Shown piece by piece: positions 55,003 through 64,000 of a stretch of 64,000 bases of DNA. Under the pieces are notes generated by a model. That model did not search any database, was not told the origin of the DNA, and saw only the letters and a program-made list of their open reading frames with translations. This DNA is from Porites lobata (Eukaryota; Cnidaria; Anthozoa; Scleractinia; Poritidae). The stretch spans positions 75,001-139,000 of the forward strand of contig CALNXK010000350.1 in the NCBI GenBank assembly GCA_942486035.1, in the 5' to 3' direction. Position numbers and translations under genes: made by a program. The first letter of the stretch is position 1. Every line of letters starts with the position of its first letter.

Positions 55003-57132
55003 TTATGAGGACTGGGGCCTAGATACTTCTTCGATCATTATCCGAGATACTGAATTCCACCCAGTGTAAGCATCACCCAAGGTTTGACCACTACACTGTC
55101 CTACCCATAATTCCACTCTAACCGCCCCTTGTGGAATGTTTTCACAGTACCCTTCAAATGACCGATGATGCCACAGATCAAGGTTCCCAGATGACCAGTC
55201 GAGGTAAACAATAGCATCAATCGTCATTGGGCCACTGCATTCATTTCCATTGAACTTGAAATACCAGCGATTACACTTAACATTACCAGGGACCCTCATG
55301 TTTCCATGGAATGAGACTCTGAGCGCTGAATTAGACTGCAGTTTGTTAAACGCACAGTCCTGGAATAAAAGCAAACAAATCAAACATATTGTGTTAAGGC
55401 GAGCAACCGTGTGTAATGATTGATACTAACAACTCCAGTCAAGATTACTCCCTAATGTTTAAAAACTCTGTAATAGCTTAAATTTTTCTTGTCTTTATGC
55501 ATATCCCCAGGAATCATTTTATCACGCACGATGGTTTTTCTTTTTTTCGTTCAAAAAGAACCAAAATTGAGGGAAATGTAACTAAATAGTTATTTACGTA
55601 ATATGTTGGCAAACGGTGAATGACAGGGGAGACGTTCTTCTTTGAAATATTTTAATTCAAAAAAGAACAAATTTTCTTAGGAGTGTGTTATGATTCTTAT
55701 TCTAATTACCTTAATCTTTCCGTTATCAGTATTGCTGTGTGATTTCCACACACATTGTTTCCAGTTGGTTTGTGGTACTACACTTGCTTGACTTGCTTTG
55801 GCGCTTTCTCCTTTCTCTCCTTTGTCTCCTTTTCTTCCTTTCATTCCCACAATGCCTCGCTCTCCTTTCATTCCCACAGCTCCACGCACTCCTTTCATTC
55901 CCACAATGCCTCGCTCTTCTTTCACTCCCACAGCTCCTTGCTCTCCTTTCATGCCCGCAATGCCTGGCTCTCTAAGAATTGTGCATGTCATCACTACTTA
56001 AATTAATTTAGAACAGCAACGGAAAATAACTTGCATAATTATTCCTCTTTCCTTTTCATTTAGAATTGAAAGGATATCTCCGTTAATACACGCCCGTAGT
56101 TTCCTCAAATTAAAACAATGATTCCAGACCAAAATGAACAAAGTCTATACCCGCCAGCCATCTTCCCTGTTTTCGAGGCACGGAATGGACCTTGGATACC
56201 ATAATCCTATTTAAAGCGCTATCTCGGCGTTATGTGTCCTTTTGCACCTTCCCTTCCCTGGGGTCCGTGTGGCCCCCGGTATACCATTTGATCCTGGAAT
56301 ACCAGGGAAACTCAGCATACATCGCTGAAAGTAACGATCACTTAGAATTAGCAGAGACGAAGACGACATGGGATCTTAAATAACTCGGGGGGGTACTCCT
56401 GGGAATTCTTCAGTCGCGGGGTGTGCCTCCAAATCCTGACTCTATTTCAGACCAAAACACGTCATTTTTTTACACCAGTTTCCATACTTGGCCTGTAAAA
56501 TCCATAACAGTTTTCAGGCCTTGTCTCTACGAATTAAATTACGCATGTCATCATTTATACTTAGACTAATTTAGAACAGCAACAAAAAAAAATTCGCATG
56601 ATAATTTCTCTTTCCTTCTCATTTGGAATTAACACAATAAATACTTTTATACACGCTAGAAGCTCACTCGAAAATAATGATTTCAGACCAAAGTGGACAA
56701 AGTTTATACCCGTTGGTCGTCTTCCTTGTTTTCGAGGCACGGAATGGACCTTGGATATCATAATCCTCTTTAAAGTGTTATCTCACCTCGAATGGACGTG
56801 GACGGAATGAGAGAAAATTAACAGTAAACAATGGACAGGTTTAAGGTCTTCGAGGAAAGATCATGCTGAAGCGAGGACATTTAAAGAAACTGCCATAAAC
56901 TTTTAACGGGTAGTTTTAAGTAAATGATGATAACGACGTGAGAATAATAAAACGGTTTCTCGGTGTACCTAATCTACGATGCAGTTAAGTTCTCCTTTTT
57001 ATATCTTTATGCATTTCTTACCTGGCATAAGTCTTTTAACTTTGAGGCGTTTTGTTGCTGAGGTGAGGTGATTGTTCCCAGAGAGCCGCCAAAAAAAGAG
57101 AGAATCAGAAAAACAACGAAATACTGAACCAT
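55003..57132 (-). pseudogene. CTHRC1-like: CTHRC1-like gene D, collagen exon rearranged
   Basis: Exon 1 (57022-57132) is intact: MVQYFVVFLILSFFGGSLGT, an NAS sequon, LCQ. Exon 3 (55003-55359, 118 residues) is intact: DCAFNKLQSNSALRVSFHGN, CNRWYFKFNGNECSG, YCENIPQGAVRVELWVGQC, SVSRIMIEEVS. Exon 2 is split. Its 5-prime piece (about 56234-56324, RCMLSFPGIPGSNGIPG) loses frame by deletion and ends in intron-1-like sequence. Its 3-prime piece (55710-55967) reads PGIAGMKGEQGAVGVKEERG to NWKQCVWKSHSNTDNGKIK and a GT donor. Between them, 55970-56233 duplicates intron-1 sequence also found at 46620-46810 and at 56520-56770. An AG before the CCAGGC codon pair could splice exon 1 in phase to the 3-prime piece, so a shorter product is conceivable. 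Called a pseudogene, with that caveat. Confidence 0.78.
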
Positions 57133-57190
57133 GGCGGTGAGAATAGAAAGAGAACACAGCGTTTACTGAAATCAGTGCTACGTGCTCATC

Positions 57191-57199
57191 ATTTTATAG
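57191..57199 (-). promoter_or_regulatory. TATA box of gene D
   Basis: CTATAAAAT lies 59 bp before the ATG, the same distance as in gene A, with the same CTGATTTCAG stretch downstream. Confidence 0.6.
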
Positions 57200-59069
57200 C
57201 AAATATTTTAAGTAAATCCTCTGTTCCGGTATATTGTTTGTTTGTTTTTGCTTGTTTCTTTTTCCTTTTATGGCAATTTTTTTTGCATCTTCTTATTCTC
57301 TGTTTATGCTCGCTTCAGGGTGCTGAAACAGGGTCAAAAGATGAACATTCCAAAAATAAATGGCAGAACATAAATTCTTTAAAGCAACAAAGTTTTATGC
57401 ATGCTATCACGACTTTGTGTTTCTAACTGTACCCGATGCCTTTCCTATTTAGAGCGCCAAAAAATAGTACTTTGCCTTCAGTCCAAGTTGGCTATGTAAT
57501 GTCGGAAAAGTAGCGGCTCCATTAAGCTCCAGCTAAACAAGCTTTAACGTGTCTGGTGTTAGACAGTGTGTTTGTTTTTAAACCCCCATATCTTATACAT
57601 TGAAGGGGGAGGGGGTGAGTTGGGGAGGGGGGCTCCCCATATAAACCTATACGGGGAGGTGCTTCCCTAATGTTTCCCTAAAGGGTACCTCTTACAATTC
57701 AGTATAGACTATTTCACGTTACTTTCTTTCTGTCTACTTTTTATATTGAGAAGTTAAGAAAAATATATCGGCAGTTGGCACCACTGGAAAGGACGCCTTA
57801 AAATGAGTAACACTGCCAATTTTTGAAAGTGATTGTTGAAAACTGACGAAGATATAAGTCTCCAAAGTTGCGACATTTTACAGACATTTGTATGATGGGG
57901 GCCGGCACAAACTTGCTCCCTCCGTCTCCCTCCCCCACCACGTACAACTTTAGGTCTGTAGATTTTCACACTGAACTTTGCTGAGCTATATCTCTGCACG
58001 CTTAAGACGTATCGCTTTCAAATTTGGCAATTTTATAGCCACTGAAACTACACTTAAATTGAATTTAAACGCTACATGAAAACGACAAGACGACTTTCTG
58101 TTAGTGCTAGATATATGTGAGAGGTACAAAAATATCTCCTTCCTCTACTACTGTGACGTTAATGACATTATTGATCGCACACACACACACAAAAATAATA
58201 AAATAGAACAAGAACAAGAAGTAAACAGTTTTTTTACGGCTATGAACCAACAGACATTGAGTTATTTCCACTCCTCTTAAATGCTGCTCATTCTTAACAG
58301 ATCGTCTTCAGCATTATAAACTATTACCATAAACTGTCAGCTATACTTCTTCTTCAGGGGTTTTAGGAAGGCCCGTATAAACGGGGGGGATTTAACATCC
58401 GAGAAGGCCTATAGATGACATAGAAAAAGCGCTTCGAAATAAGCTGTAGCAGTGCTGATCAAAACAGGTGTTTTTACATTTACTGGTCGTTAATTAAAGC
58501 TATAAAGAGAATTCAATTCAGTTCAAGCGAGAAGGGAGCTTATTATACCCGATGGGGCTTATATTCGGAGCTACTTTTTTCGTTTAAAGCCATGATATGG
58601 GCCCATGCATAACTGAAGAGGAGGGCTTATGCGGCGTTCACGGTGTTTGCCGGCTTTGGTTCAGGCTAATAGACGGTATACGAAAGGGTACCTCCGCTTT
58701 TATGTCAAAAATGGTGTGTAAATGGTTAAGGGGTTAGTCCTCAGGGAGGACTCCCCATTTTCGTTCTTATTTTAGCTGCAGAACGTGACCCTACTTTTTG
58801 AAACGTATACTTGCTGCAAAACAGTAGCGAGATATTTATGTCATAGGAGCTGTACCTTCCTCGCGCGTGTGCGATAACAATTAAAATTGTGAGTCAAGTA
58901 GCACGTAACATAATGGAGCTTAAGCAGCAATGTAGTTTACCTCTTTGAAGAAAACTTGTTCTTGTATAGGTGTAACCGCAGGGCTGGTTTTTGACGTTAT
59001 GATTTTTTGAAAGCAAAACGAAATTAAAAGATGAACACGGGCCAAAAACCCGCGGATCATGAACCAATC
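57200..59069. repeat. 5-prime flank of gene D, then unassigned sequence
   Basis: 57200-58060 follows the flanks of genes A and C and contains the inverted-repeat element (57850-57992). An (AC)n tract lies at about 58177-58190. 58550-58640 is the GGGGCTTATATTCGG repeat that is interrupted at 20.9 kb. 58785-58870 resembles 33215-33300. No gene seen. Confidence 0.55.
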
Positions 59070-59665
59070 AATCAATCAATCAGTCATTCAATACCTTTAT
59101 TTGGGTGTGAAACTAACATAGCAGTAGGGGAACACTAAATGGGAAAACTTTGAATAAAAGTAAGCAACTATTGTAGCAATTCAAATCAAATTAATAAAAC
59201 TATTTACAAGTGTACCATTATTGACCAGAGACCGAGTGTAAAATTTATAAGATTATTACATGTGTATATTATATTATTACTACATTAAAAAAAAAACAAC
59301 AACAACTATTTACAAGTGCGTATGAGCTTCGTAAAAAAATAGTTGTTTGTTTATTACGCACTACATAGAGTGCAATTTCAGCACTGAGCGTCAGCAAGCA
59401 AGGAATTTAGGTCAAGCTGTCGAATATACTGCTTGAACACAGATAGTTTAGGAAGGTCCCTGATCCTTTTAGCCAGTAGGTTCCTTACCTTAGGGCCAGT
59501 ATACGTAATAGAAGCCTTCCGCCATGTGTAATCGTATTTAATCAAGGTATTGTTCCTCAGTGGATATTTGGTGTCTGTCCTCTGGAAAAGGTCAGCAATG
59601 TGTCGAGGACAAATATTATTCTTAACCTTGTAGATCTGACTGAACTTGCTAAAACGTGGCTAAAG
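59070..59665 (-). mobile_element. LINE 3-prime fragment with (GATT)n tail
   Basis: Minus-strand frame: SKFSQIYKVKNNICPRHIAD, RTDTKYPLRNNTL, TWRKASITYTGPKVRNLLAK and RIRDLPKLSVFKQYIRQLDL, ending at a TGA near 59392. This is the usual C-terminus of LINE ORF2 (GPKxxN-L, then a basic K-F segment). The 3-prime end is AATAAAGGTATTGAATGAC followed by (GATT)n at 59068-59090. The rest of the element is absent. Confidence 0.82.
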
Positions 59666-61671
59666 AAATTTCAAGTGCATTGTGACGGAAGGTTTTTCCA
59701 CTTTGAAACGAATTTAAAGCTCAACGGGAACTCGGTGCTTGACTCACGATAAAACTGGGGAAAACTAGACTCAAATGGCAACTCGCTTGCGAGGAAGAGC
59801 CGTCACTTCTCTCGAGGTCCGGGATCAGACCACTAACTGGTACAGCAGTAGATAAAACAGACTAAACTTGGTTCCAACAGCGTTTATTCTTCAGCGGATC
59901 AAACAGCAATAACTCGGCTAGGACTCGGCGAAATAATCGGCGATGTAATCGGCAATGTAATCGAAAAATCAGTAAAAACTAACTTACTTATATATGATTT
60001 TTACAACCATTGAAGACAAAAGAATACAATAGAAATATAAACAGAAATCACTTAGAGTTAAATGAAAACTAAATACAAATTCTATTTTTAACCTGAAATC
60101 TTTTGTTACTGTTGCTATTTTAGAAAGTAAAAGTACTGAGACAAAGACCTAGCCAGGTCAGCAAAACAGCGTTTATGTACAAAGTGTTACAATATGAATT
60201 AAATTGCAAGTTCAGCTATCGGCTGTTTAAACAGGAAAAGCGCAGACTAATTGGAAGTTTTCACCTTAAACAAAAACCGATCTATTCTTAAAATTACAAG
60301 ACAGCAAAAACCTTTCATATTCAAAATTCGGTTATCACCTCTCCTTAACTAACAATTTAATGAAATATATTTTCGCAAATAAATATAACTAAGTTGCAAT
60401 TAGAACGAGGTACACCTGTATCAAAGGCGTTACCATCAATAGGTGTCGTCTGGTAGTTAAATCACGAAAAATAGACTGAAGTCAAATAAGCCATTATTAA
60501 GAAATTAAGTATTCTTTCAAGAGTCAACATTGACGTAAAATGTATATAACCGAAAAGAGAACGAGCAATTAGTTTTGTTTGTTAAGGAACACTGTTGGCT
60601 TTTCTATGATTATTACCTAGCGAACACAAAGCAAATGGAACAAAGGATAATAAAAATGGCACGAGCCCTTTTGCGGAGCTAAAACTTATTTATGCAAATT
60701 CAGTATGAATTACTAAGAACAACGTCAAAGCGAATATTTGAAAGCTATATATGATATTCGAGGCAAATAAAGAATTCATGGAAAATCTCTCCTTACAGCA
60801 TTTTAACAATTTGATTATCTAAGTCGTATGGACAACAGTGAAAAGTTTCTAGCTAAAGCTCAACATCACAACTTTAATTTATTGCTGACATTTACAGACG
60901 GTAAATTTCTCTCCCAGAAGTAACATGCAGGATTTTGCGATGAAGTAAACAACATTGGAAACGTCGGGAAAGTACTTACTTTTTAGTCAGTTAAACCATG
61001 AGACCCATAGCTATTCACTGCCAAAAACACTAGATTTAAAATCCACAATATTTGAGCACAGAATAGGCTTTCTAAGACAAAATCACCTACACGTCTAAAC
61101 ACTCACAGGGCGTTTTTATGCTTGGCAGGAAGTTTTCTGGTAACACTAGCTCAACCCCATACCTGAGTTTTGTCTGTCAACACCTTCAGTAAATCATGAC
61201 TTTTGCGGCAACACAACACTTCTGAGAGGCACTCATGATATTTCGTCTACGCTTAACACGGGCGAAACATTTGTCAACTTACTCCGTAAGACTCTCGCTT
61301 TCTCTACATAAATCGTCGCATGGAAACTTCGATTCATACAGTCGATTTACATTCAAGATCCCGGATGTAAACCAGCGGTTGAAAAGGAGACATAGAGCCC
61401 CCGCCTTCAAAACATTTTTTAACTAAGAGTTTGGCCTGGTCAGAAATCAGCATCAATTTCTATCTCGCCGAATAAATTCCATCCCTAGAACCTACATTGT
61501 GAGGCCAAAGACTTGTTACTGCCAAAAACAAAGCTCGCAAGATCCAATCTTTCCATCTCATGCCCGGGATCAGTCTTTCACCCGTGTAGCCCGAAATTAG
61601 ACGAAATAGGAGAAGATATTGGACGCGGCAGACTCTGCCAGTCGTGGTAATTCATAAGGAAAAATTTGCTC
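59666..61671. other. Two kb without recognised gene
   Basis: A sharp switch occurs at about 59660, where the LINE frame ends at TGAACTTGCTAAAACGTGG. The next 300 bases are GC-richer (TGTGACGGAAGG start) and contain, on the minus strand, AATAAACGCTGTTGGAACC, which looks like a polyadenylation region. A solo LTR is possible but its other end was not found. 59935-59965 holds ATCGGCGATGTAATCGGCAA short repeats. The rest is AT-rich and unique. Confidence 0.4.
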
Positions 61672-62795
61672 AAGGCACCCAAAAAAAACTCTACGACAAC
61701 CCACATGAGAGCCAAGTTCATTTAATAAGATACTCCTGTACGATACAGTCAGAATTATCGGTAGTTATGAAAAACGTCTTTTGGGTTAGGGGTGGGGCGG
61801 GTGGGGGTGGTAGGTTTATAGCCACTGAGAAACTCATCAAATTCCATCTACTACATCCTATTCAGTAAATAGTCGGTACAAATTAGATAAATTAAAAGTA
61901 ACAATAAAAATAAAAAAAAAAAGAAAAAGAAAGAAAGTTCATGCATTTAATACCTCTGAACCGTGTGCTTTACACATGTTACATTTTCTATATTTTTCTA
62001 TATTTGTCAGTACATGTTGTTCTTCTTAGAAAGTGAAACAGCGCCCAAGAGTAATCGAAACTCCGGTCCCTTATTAGGAGTGGGGCCTAGAGACTTCTTC
62101 AATCATTATCCAGGACACTAAATTCCACCCGGTGCTAGCATCACCCAGGGTATCACCGCCACTACATTGTCCTACCGATAATTCCACTCTAACGGAGCCT
62201 TGTGGGATGTTTTCCCAGTACCCCTCAGATGACCGATGACAACGCAGATTATGATCTTTTTGAGCATAAGTATCCCATGCCAGAACCTCATGTTTTCCTA
62301 CAATGCAACTCTGAGTACTGAGCTAGAATGTTGTTTGTTAAACGCTCAGTCCTGGAATATTATCAAACATGCTTTACTGAGTCGATGGAAATGGTATTGA
62401 CGATGTCAATAGAGAATATGGGACAGAGAATTGAGGAATCTTATTGCGTTGAATACGATATATGAATCTCATTCAAGTTACATGTATCTTTAGAGTTTGT
62501 AACTAAACGGAACTCTGATTCCTGGAAAATCTGCATATCTCAATCGATTGTTTGAAACGTCATCGAGTTCACACGCGACTGCCTCAAAGCAAACAATGCA
62601 GAATATTTTAATGGCGACACATCAAGAGAATATAATGCTCCATTATTTTTTCTTGACATTAAAATTGAATGAAATTGAGAACTTCTCCGCCAACAACCAA
62701 CTTCCCATGAATTTCAAGCGTTTTTAAATGTTCTGCTACATAGGTTTCAGTCTGGCTTTCGCAAATTCCACTCTACCGAGACCGCGCTTTTACAC
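61672..62795. repeat. Right arm of the 1.1-kb direct duplication
   Basis: Same order as 1-1100. Homology continues into the LINE start (TTTCGCAAATTCCACTCTAC-GAGACCGCGC) and ends abruptly at about 62795, where the TTTACGC-rich sequence begins, so the LINE here is cut after about 60 bases. Confidence 0.85.
62074..62351 (-). pseudogene. CTHRC1-like exon 3 relic, second copy
   Basis: Counterpart of 383-655 with the same central deletion of the CNRWYF core, so the deletion predates the duplication. Extra changes (an insertion at the ACCTCATG region, DCAF changed at the acceptor) add further damage. Confidence 0.75.
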
Positions 62796-63010
62796 AGCAT
62801 GAAAATGGAGATTTACGCAAAATTAAAGTTTGCGTAAACCTGCGTAAAGTTGGTCATCCAACTTTACGCAAACTTTCCACGCCGCGTAAAGGTTTGTAAA
62901 GGTAAATTTACGCGCTCGGCTCTTAAAGGTTGCGTAAAGCTAGCATAAAGTTGTTGTAACAGCTTTACGCTCATTTACGCTACAAGTAAAGGTTTAGTAA
63001 GGTTGTCATA
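62796..63010. mobile_element. TTTACGC-rich inverted-repeat element
   Basis: Repeated TTTACGCAAA and GCGTAAAG in both orientations (for example AACTTTACGCAAACTTTCC against GGAGATTTACGCAAAATTAA and TTTGCGTAAACC) can fold extensively. It sits exactly where the duplicated LINE fragment is interrupted. Confidence 0.6.
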
Positions 63011-64000
63011 TAATGCTAGCTTCCTAACAGGAATTTATTCCCGGCACTGTTTTTAGTAAGTCGTTTGTGTCCTGATACTAGTTCGCATAGTTTTTTTGAT
63101 CACTCATTTGGTGTTCGATGTTGGTGTGCGATGTAAACAAGCCAACCACGCAAATTTTTTTTTGGTGATGCGAACGACTTCGTACACGCTTAAAAATGAC
63201 GCTGAAAAGAAAATTCTGCTGGCAGAGTTCATGCAAAGATATAGCTTGCGACTGTGCGGCAATTTTCGAAAAACGGTATATCTGTCGCGGCGAACACAAT
63301 AGCCTTCAATACTCAGTAGTATTGCCTCATTGATTTCAGTCAGTTTCTTCCTTAACGGTCACCTCTCTACACGGGCCATTTTTGTTTTGTTTTGTTTTTT
63401 TTTGGCGGACGGTCGATACATGGCATACATTCACTCTTCTTTCAACCTCTCTACTATGGCCACTTTCTTCGATGTCCCTAAGATGGCCGTTGTAGAGAGT
63501 TTCACCTGTAATTTGATCAAATTGAAATAATTGGAAAATAAAGAAAAAATATCGTCTCGCAAAAACGGCGAGTTTTACTTAAAAAAAGAACGCATTACTT
63601 AAAGAGAAAGAACGCATTTAGAAATTACTCTGACTATTTTACATTCACCGGAGTACTGGCTTCATTGTTGAATCTCCTTTATCGCTTCCTTATTTTAAGT
63701 CCGCGGACTTCAGTTTTGGGAACGGACAATTTGTTAAAAGAAAGGGGCCTGGAAACAATAGAGTGAAGGGACACCTGGTCAGCGGGCTTGTTCCTTTGCA
63801 CATGCTCAATCAGGGTTCGTTGATTTGGCGTCCATTTTGAAAGCGTGCAACGGTTTCAAACTTGCTTCTTTGAAAGTTTGGAGATCGTTCATATATTATG
63901 CTTCTTGATAGCATCACAGGACATCTTAAGGTTGTTACAAATTATAATGGCACTATCAGCCTTTAGTAATCGATCACTTCTCAAGTGTAGAGCAACCCTT
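63011..64000. other. No gene recognised; short inverted repeat
   Basis: CCTCTCTACACGGGCCATTTT at 63362 and AAGATGGCCGTTGTAGAGAG at 63480 are inverse, with CCTCTCTACTATGGCCACTT between. This marks a small dispersed repeat. The rest is unassigned. Confidence 0.45.

Overview
The window looks like nuclear DNA of an anthozoan cnidarian, most likely a reef-building coral. It is AT-rich and its genes are split by GT-AG introns. It has many LINE fragments and short terminal-inverted-repeat (TIR) elements and no prokaryotic operon signals. Species is not determinable from the sequence alone; coral is an inference from the gene families and repeat types.

The only clear protein-coding theme is a tandem array, all on the minus strand, of small secreted proteins of the CTHRC1 family (collagen triple helix repeat containing 1). 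Each gene has three exons joined by phase-0 introns: a 37-codon signal-peptide exon, a Gly-X-Y collagen exon ending in a conserved NWKQC stretch, and a roughly 118-codon Cys/Trp-rich head-domain exon. Copies B (29945-31802) and C (45323-47169) are intact. Copy A (7809-9693) has a frameshift and a stop confined to the collagen exon. Copy D (55003-57132) is rearranged inside that exon. Decayed single-exon relics lie at 383-655, 2854-2995, 7411-7505, 23272-23396, 34107-34240 and 62074-62351. Large blocks travel with the genes: a 2.6-2.8 kb block beside each exon-2 relic (about 3.0-5.6, 23.4-26.2 and 34.2-37.0 kb), 3-prime flanks (about 6.5-7.4, 28.7-29.9, 43.8-45.3 and 53.8-55.0 kb) and 5-prime flanks with a conserved TATA box. 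The ends of the window (1-1100 and 61672-62795) are a direct repeat of each other.

A second gene is present only as its 3-prime end. Three minus-strand exons at 49182-51872 encode the C-terminus of an ACMSD-like amidohydrolase (tryptophan/kynurenine pathway). One of these exons has a dead copy at 27840-27917.

Much of the rest is mobile DNA. There are seven LINE fragments with reverse-transcriptase or 3-prime-tail signatures, at 1.0, 14.8, 37.0, 39.1, 41.3, 50.6 and 59.1 kb. There are also many TIR or palindromic elements, several with recognisable target-site duplications and with empty sites in paralogous units. Two carry gene fragments: a RecQ-like helicase piece at 39.7-40.1 kb and a Myb/SANT-like piece at 19.6 kb. 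Tandem repeats lie at 12.7 kb (22-bp unit) and 14.0 kb (155-bp unit). Stretches with nothing recognisable are listed as such.
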